Shown here piece after piece: positions 16,304 to 25,145 of a stretch of 64,000 nucleotides of DNA. This stretch comes from JBKEBQ01 sp047973225 (GTDB taxonomy: Bacteria; Bacillota_I; Bacilli_A; Erysipelotrichales; Erysipelotrichaceae): contig JBKEBQ010000044.1 in NCBI GenBank assembly GCA_047973225.1, positions 31,411-95,410 of the forward strand, given 5' to 3'. The position numbers were made by a program, and so were the translations under genes. Position 1 is the stretch's first letter; each line of letters begins with the position of its first letter. The notes under the pieces are model-generated. The model did not search any database, was not told where the DNA came from, and saw only the letters and a list, made by a program, of their open reading frames with translations.

Positions 16304-17131
16304 ATGAATAAGTTAGATTTACATGAGAAAGCAGTGCATATTCGTATGAATATTTTAAAACAGGTTCATGCTGCAAAATCGGGACATCCGGGTGGAAGTT
16401 TATCGAGTGCAGACGTTTTAACATATTTGTATTTTAAAGAAATGAGGATTGATGAAACGAATGTTAAAAGTAACAGTCGCGATCGTTTTGTCTTAAGTAA
16501 AGGACACGCATCACCATTGTTGTATGCAACATTATGTGAAAAAGGGTTTATTCCCGAAAGTGAATTGACAACATTTAGAAAAATTGATTCAAAATTACAA
16601 GGGCACCCAAACATGAATTATGTGGATGGTGTAGATATGTCAACAGGATCTCTTGGTCAAGGGATTTCGGCAGCTGTGGGAATGGCAATGGCAAATAAAT
16701 TAATCGATAAAAATGACCATCGTGTATATGCACTACTTGGTGATGGGGAGTTAGAAGAAGGCGAAGTTTGGGAAGCGGCGATGTCAGCAGCTCATTATGG
16801 ATTGGATAATTTATGTGCGATTGTTGACTATAATGGTTTACAAATTGATGGGGACATTACAAAAGTAATGAATCCTTTACCAATTGATAAAAAATTTGCA
16901 GCATTTAATTGGCATGTTGTTGAAATGGATGCTCATGATTTTGATAGTATCGAAAAAGCATTTAAGGAAGCAAGACAACATAAAGGGCAGCCCACGATGA
17001 TTCTCTCACATGCTGTGAAAGGCAAAGGGGTGTCATTTATGGAGAATGATTATGGATGGCATGGTGTAGCACCAAATGATGAACAATATGATGCTGCAAT
17101 AAAAGAATTGGAGGGACAACTTAATGGGTAA
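16304..17131 (+). CDS. transketolase, N-terminal subunit (housekeeping type)
   Basis: 275-residue TPP-binding subunit. Canonical motifs are intact: SGHPGGSLSSADVL, VLSKGHASPLLYA, LQGHPNM, DMSTGSLGQGISAAVG, and GDGELEEGEVWEA ending in DYNGLQIDG. AGAGGAGG precedes the ATG. It overlaps the C-subunit gene by 8 bases. Because its motifs are the usual ones and it has its own promoter, this is the likely general pentose-phosphate transketolase, transferring C2 units between ketose and aldose phosphates. It also closes the ribulose-monophosphate cycle with HxlA/HxlB nearby. Confidence 0.95.
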   Translation: MNKLDLHEKAVHIRMNILKQVHAAKSGHPGGSLSSADVLTYLYFKEMRIDETNVKSNSRDRFVLSKGHASPLLYATLCEKGFIPESELTTFRKIDSKLQGHPNMNYVDGVDMSTGSLGQGISAAVGMAMANKLIDKNDHRVYALLGDGELEEGEVWEAAMSAAHYGLDNLCAIVDYNGLQIDGDITKVMNPLPIDKKFAAFNWHVVEMDAHDFDSIEKAFKEARQHKGQPTMILSHAVKGKGVSFMENDYGWHGVAPNDEQYDAAIKELEGQLNG

Positions 17132-18041
17132 AACTGCAACAAGAGAGGCTTATGGAAAAGCATTAGCAGATGTCATTGTAAAACATCCAGATGTTGTTGT
17201 ATTGGATGCCGATTTAACAAAGTCAACAAAAACAATTGAAGCGAAAAATGCATGTGCAGATCGCCACTTCAACATGGGAATTGCTGAAGGGAATATGATG
17301 GCAGTGGCGGCTGGTTTAGCGGCGAGTAATAAAGTGGTATATGCTTCAACATTTGCGATGTTTGCGGCAGGTAGAGCATTTGAACAAGTGCGTAACAGTA
17401 TTGGGTATCCACATTTGAATGTGAAAGTATGTGCGACACATGCAGGACTTACCGTCGGAGAAGATGGTGCGAGTCATCAAAGTGTGGAGGATTTATCTTT
17501 GATGAGATCAATTCCTGGGATGAAGGTATTTCAACCTTGTGATGCGAAAGAAACAGATGCTATTATTCATGCAATCAAAGACATTGATGGACCGTGTTAT
17601 GTGCGTTTAGGCCGTGGTGCTGTCGAAGATGTATTTGATGATGATTATACGTTTGAAATGGGAAAAGGCAAGATTATAAAGCGTGGTGAAAAGATTGCGC
17701 TTGTGGCAACAGGAATGATGGTGCAAGAAGCATTAAAGGCTTGTGAACGATTAACATGTAAGCCAACACTTGTAAATATCCATACGATTAAACCTATCGA
17801 TGAAGCGTTGCTTGTGGAGCTTGCTAAAACACATGATACGATTATAACATGTGAAGAACATAGTGTAATTGGAGGATTGGGAAGTGCAGTTGCAGAGGTT
17901 TTAACAAAACATAATTTATGTAAGCAAGTTATGATAGGAATTAAAGATACCTTTGGTGAAAGTGGAACACCAGCTGAGTTAATTGAAAAATATGAAATTG
18001 ATGCTGATGCAATTGTGAAAGCAGTTGAAAATGAAGTGTAA
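17124..18041 (+). CDS. transketolase, C-terminal subunit (housekeeping type)
   Basis: 305-residue partner of the preceding gene: pyrimidine domain with FNMGIAEGNMMAVAAGLA (activating Glu), STFAMFAAGRAFEQVRNS and ATHAGLTVGEDGASHQ, and C-terminal domain with CEEHSVIGGLGSAVAE. GGAGGG lies 10 bases before the ATG inside the upstream gene, so the two subunits are made in step. Confidence 0.95.
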   Translation: MGKTATREAYGKALADVIVKHPDVVVLDADLTKSTKTIEAKNACADRHFNMGIAEGNMMAVAAGLAASNKVVYASTFAMFAAGRAFEQVRNSIGYPHLNVKVCATHAGLTVGEDGASHQSVEDLSLMRSIPGMKVFQPCDAKETDAIIHAIKDIDGPCYVRLGRGAVEDVFDDDYTFEMGKGKIIKRGEKIALVATGMMVQEALKACERLTCKPTLVNIHTIKPIDEALLVELAKTHDTIITCEEHSVIGGLGSAVAEVLTKHNLCKQVMIGIKDTFGESGTPAELIEKYEIDADAIVKAVENEV

Positions 18042-18090
18042 GTAAGCACAAAAGATATTGTAAAAGATTGTTATTTAAAAACAGCGAATA

Positions 18091-18099
18091 TGTTATAAT
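18091..18099 (+). promoter_or_regulatory. extended -10 promoter of the 130-residue gene
   Basis: TGTTATAAT is a TGN-extended -10 box 55 bases before the ATG. Confidence 0.45.
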
Positions 18100-18153
18100 A
18101 TTGATAAGAATAAATGTTTGTGCATTATGAAAGTAAAAAAAGGAGGGAAAACT

Positions 18154-18546
18154 ATGAATGTAGAATTTAAGGGGACAAGAATAGTAGAAGGCATTGTTGA
18201 ATTTGATAAAGAAAACCAATTATGGAGAATTGTTTCTGATCCTAACAAAATTTATAAATATGAAATCATTGAAAATGTTAAAATTATTGAAATAAAGAAA
18301 AATCAAACATCAGGTGTCCTAGGAGGGATTGCGAGCACTATGGTAGCACCTGCTGCCTATGCGCAACCTTCTGCGGTTGTTAAGCTTCAAATAAAGGTTA
18401 AAACGAGCAATCAAGATATTGTATTTGATACTTCTACTGAATATGTAAGACAGGGAACTTTAGATTATAATAAAGAGCGAAGTAAGGCAGATGAAATTAG
18501 AAAAAAATTAAAAATAATTGAAAAAAGAAATAAAGCAAAGGCGTAA
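18154..18546 (+). CDS. uncharacterised 130-residue protein
   Basis: I do not recognise the family. The start follows GGAGGG; an earlier in-frame ATG lacks a site. The first 55 residues are strand-rich (FKGTRIVEGIVEF, YKYEIIENVKIIEI). A Gly/Ala-rich stretch follows (SGVLGGIASTMVAPAAYA, about residues 50-70) that could be a short amphipathic or membrane-touching segment, then more strands (KLQIKVKTS, DIVFDTS) and a Lys-rich helical tail. The layout suggests a small bipartite beta domain, perhaps membrane-associated or regulatory. It is transcribed alone and has its own terminator. Confidence 0.7.
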   Translation: MNVEFKGTRIVEGIVEFDKENQLWRIVSDPNKIYKYEIIENVKIIEIKKNQTSGVLGGIASTMVAPAAYAQPSAVVKLQIKVKTSNQDIVFDTSTEYVRQGTLDYNKERSKADEIRKKLKIIEKRNKAKA

Positions 18547-18598
18547 ATGTGATAAAAAAATAGTTGTGTTATATTGTATTGCATAAATTATGTTAAAT

Positions 18599-18645
18599 AA
18601 AATGGATGTAAGCCTATAAGTAAATAGGAAAGTCCATTTTTTATT
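18599..18645 (+). terminator. nested-stem terminator
   Basis: Outer stem AAAATGGA/TCCATTTT encloses an inner CCTAT/ATAGG stem and runs into TTTTTT, 52 bases after the 130-residue gene. Confidence 0.75.
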
Positions 18646-18776
18646 TTCAAAAGGATAGTCGAAATTTCCTTTTGAAAAATTTTAATGAAGCACAGGAGGT
18701 AATGAATGGATTTGTTAAAAACTTCTTATATTTTAAAGGAAATGAATGCTGTAAATGTGATATAATCATACTACAT

Positions 18777-18853
18777 GCTCCCATGGCGCAACTGGATAGC
18801 GCATTCGACTCCGACTCGAAAGGTTGCAGGTTCAAGTCCTGCTGGGAGCGCCA
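18777..18853 (+). tRNA. tRNA-Arg (CCG)
   Basis: 77-base tRNA with acceptor GCTCCCA/TGGGAGC, discriminator G and an encoded CCA. The anticodon stem TTCGA/TCGAA encloses CTCCGAC, giving CCG (reads CGG). A TATAAT box at 18761-18766 lies just upstream. Confidence 0.97.
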
Positions 18854-18985
18854 TTTTTTAGATATTCTACAAATTTCAGAGTATAAGAAGGTTCTGCAGG
18901 AACTGCATAACTATTAAAATACACAATTTTTTGGAATAATATGAATGTTCTCTAAAAATCTGCAATTGCATATGTATTATTTAAT

Positions 18986-19062
18986 GTCCCTGTACCTCAG
19001 ATGGATAGAGGGTTCGCCTCCTAAGCGAAACGCCGCTGGTTCGACTCCAGTTAGGGACGCCA
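18986..19062 (+). tRNA. tRNA-Arg (CCU)
   Basis: 77-base tRNA with acceptor GTCCCTG/TAGGGAC (one G-U), discriminator G and an encoded CCA. The anticodon stem TTCGC/GCGAA encloses CTCCTAA, giving CCT (reads AGG). Two rare arginine tRNAs thus lie together. Confidence 0.97.
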
Positions 19063-19072
19063 TAGAAATCAC

Positions 19073-19109
19073 GCTGAAAGCTTTTATACACAAAGGTTTT
19101 CAGCTTTTT
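19073..19109 (+). terminator. terminator after tRNA-Arg (CCU)
   Basis: GCTGAAA pairs with TTTCAGC and is followed by TTTTT, 10 bases after the tRNA end. Confidence 0.8.
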
Positions 19110-19231
19110 ATGTAAGGTTATCTGTTAGTAAGGTACTTGAAGCACATTTGAGGTTGTCTGTGTTTTAATCGCAACCAATCGCAAGTGGTATTCGCAAGAA
19201 AAAAGGTTTACTATATATAAGAGGTGAAAAA

Positions 19232-20002
19232 ATGAAAATTCCAACACAAAAAAGACTGGCAGAAATAAGTGTATTGCTAGAACAAGAAGGATTTGTGAAA
19301 GCCAAAGATTTGGTTCAAAAATATCAGGTAAGTATGGAAACCATAAGAAAGGATCTAAAACTTTTAGAAGAAAAAGGAATTGCAAAAAAAGAGTATGGAG
19401 GTGCATCGATATCCATGTTAAATATCGAAAAAGCATTTGTGTATCGCAGTGACAAGGTAGAGGAAAAAAAAGCGATCGCAAATTTAGCAGCTAGTTTTCT
19501 TAGTGAACAGAAAGTAGTGATCATTGACTCCGGAACAACCTGTCTTTTTTTCGCAAAGTATATCAACAGTTTTGATGCTAAAGATATTATTACAAATTCT
19601 GTAAGCGCTTATGAAATTCTAGATGGTAATAAACACAATGTGTTTTTGACAGGAGGAAAGAAGCGAGAGAAAAGCAATTCTATGATCGGCAATTGGACGG
19701 AAACGTTTCTAAAAAATGCCCAAGTTGATATTTGTTTTTTAGGAACTTCAGGACTCTTAGGGAGTGCGGGACCCACATCCTACTCTTATCACGAGTTAGG
19801 AACAAAAAGGGCAATGATAAAACAAAGTGAGCTCGTGTTTGTGTTAGCGGACAGTGATAAGTTTAGAAAAAAGGGATTTCATACATTTGCGGATTGGAGT
19901 GAAATAGATGGGATTATAACGGATCAAAAGCTTTCTTTAAAATTATATGAAGAATATAGTAAAAAAGTGCCAGTTTATATGGTTGAAGGAGAAAAAGAAT
20001 GA
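19232..20002 (+). CDS. DeoR-family transcriptional regulator
   Basis: 256-residue DeoR repressor. The N-terminal HTH (residues about 5-58) contains LVQKYQVSMETIRKDLKLLE and ends with the family's EYGGA linker. The C-terminal sugar-phosphate sensor domain has VVIIDSGTT, NSVSAYEIL and FLTGGKKRE. Such regulators bind a phosphorylated sugar as inducer. It is the first gene of an operon with manA, hxlA and hxlB, overlapping manA by 4 bases (ATGA). The inducer is therefore likely a hexose or hexulose phosphate of that pathway. Confidence 0.92.
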   Translation: MKIPTQKRLAEISVLLEQEGFVKAKDLVQKYQVSMETIRKDLKLLEEKGIAKKEYGGASISMLNIEKAFVYRSDKVEEKKAIANLAASFLSEQKVVIIDSGTTCLFFAKYINSFDAKDIITNSVSAYEILDGNKHNVFLTGGKKREKSNSMIGNWTETFLKNAQVDICFLGTSGLLGSAGPTSYSYHELGTKRAMIKQSELVFVLADSDKFRKKGFHTFADWSEIDGIITDQKLSLKLYEEYSKKVPVYMVEGEKE

Positions 20003-20952
20003 AAAAAATAGTAAAAATAGCACCTTTTTATGAGGCTAGAATGTGGGGTGGAGGAAAAAGATTAGTAAAAGAATTTCATTACGCTAGTGATGTTCAACCA
20101 TTGGGTGAAGTATATAATGTTGTAGCACTTAAAGGGCATGCAGATTGTGATGTTTTAGAAATGAAGATGACATTATCCGCTTTGTATGAAAAATATCCTG
20201 AGTGGTTTGTATGTGATACTAAAGAATTGCCGATTCGTGTGAATATTCTTGATCCTAAAATGGATTTATCAATCCAAGTTCATCCAGATGATACTTTTGC
20301 GAAGGAATATAATAATGGAAGGGGAAAACCTGAAGCGTGGGTTATCTTGGATACTACTGAAAACGGAAGGATTCAATTTGGTCACAATGCGAAGAGTAAA
20401 GAAGAATTCATCAAACGTACAGAGGATAAGGAATGGGATACATTATTACGGTATTTGAAGGCAGAAAAAAACGGATTTATTGATATTCCAGCAGGTACAT
20501 TGCACGCGATTGGAAGCGGTGTTTTAACGTATAATATTTCAAGAAATGCTGATGTAACTTTAAGATTATATGATTATGATAGAATAGATCCAACAACTGG
20601 TAAAAAACGTGATATTCAACCAAAAGAAGTGTATGACAATGTAAATATTCCCGATCGTTCAACAAAGTTTGTACATTATCCTGTTGTCTTGGAACATGGT
20701 ATTCAAGTCACTCGATATTGGGATCAGAAAGGATTATATACATTAATGAGGTTGCAAATAAAAAAACGAGGACGATTTTTACATGATCGCTTTGCCTTTT
20801 ATACATGTGTAGACGGTTCTGGTCTAATTAATAATGTAATAATTCGTAAAGGAGAAACAGTTTTGGTACCACACGGAATGGGCTGCTTAGAAATAGAAGG
20901 AAATTTAGATTTATTTTTAGCATCGTATAGAAACGAAGAGAGAGGAGATTAA
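19999..20952 (+). CDS. manA: mannose-6-phosphate isomerase, class I
   Basis: 317-residue cupin metalloenzyme interconverting mannose-6-phosphate and fructose-6-phosphate. Zinc-ligand blocks are present: IQVHPDD, GKPEAWV and IPAGTLHAIG, followed by NADVTLRLYDYDR. The family often has EIQQNSD before the last block; here it is YNISRNAD, so substrate preference may be shifted towards another hexose phosphate. In this operon it would link the hexulose phosphate enzymes to the fructose-6-phosphate pool. Confidence 0.92.
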   Translation: MKKIVKIAPFYEARMWGGGKRLVKEFHYASDVQPLGEVYNVVALKGHADCDVLEMKMTLSALYEKYPEWFVCDTKELPIRVNILDPKMDLSIQVHPDDTFAKEYNNGRGKPEAWVILDTTENGRIQFGHNAKSKEEFIKRTEDKEWDTLLRYLKAEKNGFIDIPAGTLHAIGSGVLTYNISRNADVTLRLYDYDRIDPTTGKKRDIQPKEVYDNVNIPDRSTKFVHYPVVLEHGIQVTRYWDQKGLYTLMRLQIKKRGRFLHDRFAFYTCVDGSGLINNVIIRKGETVLVPHGMGCLEIEGNLDLFLASYRNEERGD

Positions 20953-20956
20953 GGGT

Positions 20957-21583
20957 ATGAAATTACAATTAGCATTAGATGAGTTATCACTAAAGGATGC
21001 GATGGAATTGAGTGAAGAACTCGAAGACTATATCGATATTATCGAAATTGGAACCCCATTTGTATTAAGGGAGGGCATTGGGGTCGTTGAAAAATTTGCG
21101 AAAGCATTTCCACAAAAAGAAATTTTAGCTGATATAAAGATTATGGATGCAGGTGAATACGAGTCTATGATCGCCTATGCAGCAGGTGCAAAGTATTGCA
21201 CTGTATTGGGAGTTAGTGATGTATCGACGATTCAAGATTGTCATAATACTGCAAAAAAATATAATGGAAAATCAGTGGTTGATTTGATTTGCGTGAAAGA
21301 TCTAGAAGCCAAAATTATCGAATTCGAAAACATTGGAATTGATGTGTTAGCAATACACACCGGAACCGATCAACAAAAGCTAGGCAGAACCCCGTTGGAT
21401 GATTTAAGGGATGTGAAGAATTTTACGAAGACATCAAAAATAGCGGTAGCTGGAGGTATTAGTAGTAAAACCATAGATCGTTATGTTGCATTGAAACCAG
21501 ATATCATTATTGTTGGATCAGCGATTTGTGGGAATGAAGATCCGTTATGGGAAGCAAAATTAATTAAGTCAAAAATGGTATAA
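20957..21583 (+). CDS. hxlA: 3-hexulose-6-phosphate synthase
   Basis: 208-residue TIM-barrel enzyme of the orotidine-monophosphate-decarboxylase superfamily. It condenses formaldehyde with ribulose-5-phosphate (or runs in reverse). The catalytic ADIKIMDAGEYES block has the DxKxxD signature; the M and EYE residues fit hexulose-phosphate synthases rather than 3-keto-L-gulonate-6-phosphate decarboxylase. AVAGGIS and IIVGSAIC form the phosphate site. The isomerase gene follows at 13 bases. The pair constitutes the ribulose-monophosphate route, used in non-methylotrophs for formaldehyde detoxification or pentose supply. Confidence 0.92.
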   Translation: MKLQLALDELSLKDAMELSEELEDYIDIIEIGTPFVLREGIGVVEKFAKAFPQKEILADIKIMDAGEYESMIAYAAGAKYCTVLGVSDVSTIQDCHNTAKKYNGKSVVDLICVKDLEAKIIEFENIGIDVLAIHTGTDQQKLGRTPLDDLRDVKNFTKTSKIAVAGGISSKTIDRYVALKPDIIIVGSAICGNEDPLWEAKLIKSKMV

Positions 21584-21596
21584 AAGGAGAAAACGA

Positions 21597-22157
21597 ATGA
21601 GTACAAAAGATAATGTTTTAGAAATTATAGATGAATTACTGACACACTCCAAAACCATTGATGAAGTGCAATTATCAGAATCTGTAAAATTAATTTTGGA
21701 AGCAGATAGAATTTTTGTCGGGGGTGCGGGAAGATCGGGATTTGTGGGCCGTGCTTTTGCCAATAGATTGATGCATTTGGGTTTGGATATGTTTTTTGTG
21801 GGCGATGCGACAACGCCTTCAATTAGAGAAGGAGATGTATTATTTATTATCTCAGGTTCTGGAAATACAGCGGGGTTTGTAAACAATGCACGTGTGGCGA
21901 AAAAGGAAAAAGCAAAAATAATTACAATGACCATATTTCCAGAGAATACAATTGGACAGCTGGCTGATTTGTGTGTTGTTTTAGCAGGCTGTACGTATAA
22001 AGCGGATAATAAGAAACAAGTGGTAAGCAAACAATTATTGGGGAGTATGTTTGAACAATTGAGTTGGATTAGCTGTGATGCCATTGCGATGGAACTAGGA
22101 AAAAAACTAAATCAAACATCCGAAACAATGCAATATCGTCATGCAAATATGGAGTAA
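21597..22157 (+). CDS. hxlB: 6-phospho-3-hexuloisomerase
   Basis: 186-residue SIS-domain protein. Motifs: IFVGGAGRSGFVGRAFANRL, FVGDATTPSIREGD (with catalytic-type acidic residues), LFIISGSGNTAGFV and a C-terminal LFEQLSWISCDAIAMEL helix. It converts 3-hexulose-6-phosphate to fructose-6-phosphate, completing formaldehyde fixation with HxlA. AAAGGAG precedes the ATG. It is the last gene of the DeoR-manA-hxlA-hxlB unit. No clear terminator is seen in the 200 bases that follow. Confidence 0.93.
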   Translation: MSTKDNVLEIIDELLTHSKTIDEVQLSESVKLILEADRIFVGGAGRSGFVGRAFANRLMHLGLDMFFVGDATTPSIREGDVLFIISGSGNTAGFVNNARVAKKEKAKIITMTIFPENTIGQLADLCVVLAGCTYKADNKKQVVSKQLLGSMFEQLSWISCDAIAMELGKKLNQTSETMQYRHANME

Positions 22158-22371
22158 TGTATACAACATTTTTTCTGTTTATAAAAGGATAATTATACTT
22201 TTTAAGATGGTTTGTATATAAAAAACAAGTAAACATTGATCCAGTTTTAGGATAGAGGTCTACTGATTTTTTATGAAGGAGTGTATCTATTCGTGTGGGT
22301 CAATATTTGATTGTCATACGAAGTGGCTGTAATCGTTTGGCAGCTGTTTTATTTCGCTTGTTAACATATAT

Positions 22372-23492
22372 TTAATATCCACCACCAGGAAAGCCTAAAT
22401 ATTCTTCTAGGGTTAATCCTGAATGATAAATGTTAGTGGCTATATTTCCTACATATCGCAAATGCCATGGTTCACTTTGATAACCGGTTACACTTTCTTT
22501 TCCTTTAGGGTAGCGAACAATAAAACCATACGTATGCGCGTTTTTGCTAACCCAATCAGCTTCTGCTTGGCGCTCAAGCAAAGTTTCATCTGTATGCTTA
22601 AGATCAAATACCAATCCTGTTTGGTGTTCAGAATATCCGGGTCGTACGGAGAAGATATCAGCTTGCTCTTGACCATAAGTATTTACATAATTTTGATACA
22701 GTGATGCTTGATAAGCATAGCTTCGATAACCGCTATAAGATGAATCAATATTGTAGCCAGATGCCTGCATATCAGAAATTAGACGTAGAATATTTTGTTT
22801 TGCTGTAGGGTTTTCTTGCGGAGCATAGTTTTCAGGCAATGGGTATTTCTTGTTGACAATTAAAATATCGTCAACATAAGTTAGTTTTATCTTATTTGTG
22901 GAAGGGTTATTTATGTTTGTTGTCGTGTCTTTTTTTTCCATAATATTTACGGTAATATCTATTTTAGCCTTGTTCTTGTGTACATCAGATACACTAATTT
23001 CAAGTGGGTAGGTCCCAACTTTATGAAAATCAATTGCTTTTTTATTTATTGTTATATCGTAGTCACTCAATTCGATAATATCAAAATACTGTTTGAAATC
23101 ATGGTTGATATCACCAGCATTCACTTGTATGTCTTGCTGCGCTGTTTTTATGAGAGGTTTTGTCGTGTCTTTGATCGTAACCATGCAAGTTTTATGCTTT
23201 TTCTGTTTTTTTATTTGATAGGTAATTTGAATTTTATAAGTACCGACAGCGGGATACTTTTTATCTTTTTCGTAAACGATAGTAGATGTATCGATTTCGA
23301 GCAATTGAAAACGATCGCTATCTTTTTTGCTAATATTTAAGTCTGCAACAATATCAATCGTTTCTCCATATTCATATGTCAGTTTTTTTTCGATGCGAAT
23401 CAAAGGTGTTGTTTGGCTTATATAAAACAAAAAAAACAGCGATAATAAAATCATTAATAACAAAACAAAAATAATTTTTAATTTTTTTCCAT
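22372..23492 (-). pseudogene. VanY-type D-alanyl-D-alanine carboxypeptidase, start out of frame at an A7 tract
   Basis: The frame open from 23463 encodes an N-terminal membrane anchor and two Ig/cadherin-like beta domains (about residues 20-170). The C-terminal M15B peptidase has SSYSGYRSYAYQ, YSEHQTGLVFDL (zinc His and Asp) and EPWHLRYVG (zinc His). No ATG begins that frame. The only well-placed start is the ATG complementary to 23490-23492, behind AAGGGG, and it is out of frame by one base across a run of seven A (23482-23488 on the complement). Eight A would give MEKKLKIIFVLLL, a normal signal anchor. This is either a mutation, a slippage (phase-variable) switch, or a sequence error. Confidence 0.8.
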
Positions 23493-23632
23493 AGGATATT
23501 TCCCCTTGTTATACGCATCATTATATCATGAAATGGGTAACCAATATCATTGTCATTAGAAGAAGATGCAAAATAAAAATAAGTGCTATCAGGATAGATC
23601 GTTTGCTAAGTAATGAAGATAGAAACATGCAT

Positions 23633-23665
23633 AAAAAAACACCAATGATTAAGCTTGGTGTTTTT
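23633..23665 (-). terminator. bidirectional-looking terminator after CHAP gene
   Basis: AAAAACACCAA pairs with TTGGTGTTTTT, immediately after the stop of the minus-strand CHAP gene. Confidence 0.9.
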
Positions 23666-23667
23666 GA

Positions 23668-24969
23668 TTAATAATAGATAAATCCTGTTGGAGTACCTCT
23701 TTGACTAACCAAAGATTGATACGACAAGGTAGATACTCTTGTATATTGAATAGCAGTTTCTAAAGAGGTTCCATAACCTAAACCACCGCCGGGTGCGCCA
23801 ACATTTCCTTCAGAAATGGTAATCGTTCCATTGGCATTATAAGACTCAACAAATGCAACATGGCCAAACTGACCACTGCCCCAAATAATAATCGAATTGG
23901 TAGCAGGCGATTTTCCTACAGGCAATCCGTTATTGGCAGCCGTCGTATACCAAGTTTGCGCATGACCTGTTGGCATAGAATTTCGTACCCATGTACCATT
24001 TACTTCAGCAGCTCGTCCTAATACAAACCATGTACATTGTCCGGTTAAACTTACATTAGAAAATATGTTGAAAGGAGAGCGGTAGAAAGAACTATAGAAA
24101 TAAATTTCACCACCAAGGACAGGACCACCCGTAGTTCCTCCAGGAGAAGGCACAGGTGGCATAATCGATGCAAATCCATTAGCGGCATTATTGGCAGCAA
24201 TTTTTTCTGCACTCAAAGCGTTTTTTTGTGTTTCTAGTGTTTGATAAGCTACATCAGCCTCAGTTTTCAGGCTTACTAAAGATGCTTTTTCACTTTCTAA
24301 TACAGCTTGCTCTACCTTTTTGGTTTCTTGTAAGCGAACCAATTCTTCTTTTTGATTATTCAATTTTGCAATGGCCTTATTTAAAAGTTCAATTTGTGTA
24401 TTGTTTGCCTCGGTAAAGGTGGTAATGCTTTGTGAGCGCTGAATGAAATCAATCAAATCTTCAGAACCCATAATAAAGTTGATGTATTCATTTGTGTTAA
24501 TGGATTGTTGAATGTGAACCATGCGTTCCATGATTTCTTTTTTCCTTGCATCAATTTTCACTTGTTCTTTTTTTATTGCATCTTCAGCAGCAAGAATTCC
24601 TGCATCGTATTCAGCGATGGCTGCTTCTTTTATCGCAATTTCATTTTCTTTTGTGATGAGATCTTGTTCATATTGATAAACTGCATTTCCAAGTTCAATC
24701 AAATTGGATGCCATGGCATCAATTTTTGATTGCGCATTGGCAGCAGTTTCACGGTTTTCGTTGATCTTGTTATAAAGATAGGCGCGATATTCTTCACATT
24801 TTTTAATCATCGAAGCACTGGTTTGAGAAAGTGAACAAGTCTGAGTCCAATAGGCTTCGTTTCCTTCAAATTCTGATGCTTGAATGTTCCTTTGTGTATA
24901 AAAGATGGTTGTTCCGATACTGAAACATAAAACTAGCATCATTCCCATTTTAAATGTCTGTTTTTTCAT
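23668..24969 (-). CDS. secreted CHAP-domain peptidoglycan hydrolase with coiled-coil (PcsB-like)
   Basis: 433-residue secreted protein. A signal peptide (about residues 1-32, ending near NIQAS) precedes a long coiled coil (about 50-265, rich in Glu/Lys/Ala heptads), a Pro/Gly-rich linker (PPVPSPGGTTGG), and a C-terminal CHAP amidase/endopeptidase domain (about 310-433). The catalytic Cys is in LTGQCTWFVLGR and the His in QFGHVAFVE. This is the layout of PcsB/CwlO-type hydrolases controlled by FtsEX during division. The start follows GGAGG; an in-frame ATG six codons earlier does not. Confidence 0.92.
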   Translation of the reverse strand: MKKQTFKMGMMLVLCFSIGTTIFYTQRNIQASEFEGNEAYWTQTCSLSQTSASMIKKCEEYRAYLYNKINENRETAANAQSKIDAMASNLIELGNAVYQYEQDLITKENEIAIKEAAIAEYDAGILAAEDAIKKEQVKIDARKKEIMERMVHIQQSINTNEYINFIMGSEDLIDFIQRSQSITTFTEANNTQIELLNKAIAKLNNQKEELVRLQETKKVEQAVLESEKASLVSLKTEADVAYQTLETQKNALSAEKIAANNAANGFASIMPPVPSPGGTTGGPVLGGEIYFYSSFYRSPFNIFSNVSLTGQCTWFVLGRAAEVNGTWVRNSMPTGHAQTWYTTAANNGLPVGKSPATNSIIIWGSGQFGHVAFVESYNANGTITISEGNVGAPGGGLGYGTSLETAIQYTRVSTLSYQSLVSQRGTPTGFIYY

Positions 24970-25113
24970 GTGTACCTCCAAGTGCATTAGGCTTTGCTAA
25001 TTATAGCAAACTATATACTAGATTTCAATTCTATAACACAGGATAGTAGATGTATGAAAACTTAATATTAAGAAAAGTTGTTGTTTAATACAAAAGGAAG
25101 ACGAGATATAAAT

Positions 25114-25143
25114 AAAAAGTAGCCAAGATAGTGGCTACTTTTT
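25114..25143 (-). terminator. terminator after aldo/keto reductase gene
   Basis: AAAAAGTAGCCA and TGGCTACTTTTT form a 12-bp stem with a 6-base loop and T/A tracts on both sides, three bases beyond the stop. Confidence 0.9.
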
Positions 25144-25145
25144 GT

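Noticed and set aside
20957..21583. 3-keto-L-gulonate-6-phosphate decarboxylase (UlaD)
   Set aside because: Same superfamily, but the ADIKIMDAGEYE motif and the adjacent phosphohexuloisomerase indicate hexulose-phosphate synthase.
22158..22371. Possible gene or IS remnant between hxlB and the VanY-like gene
   Set aside because: No frame gives recognisable protein sequence and there are no clear repeats; nothing can be supported.
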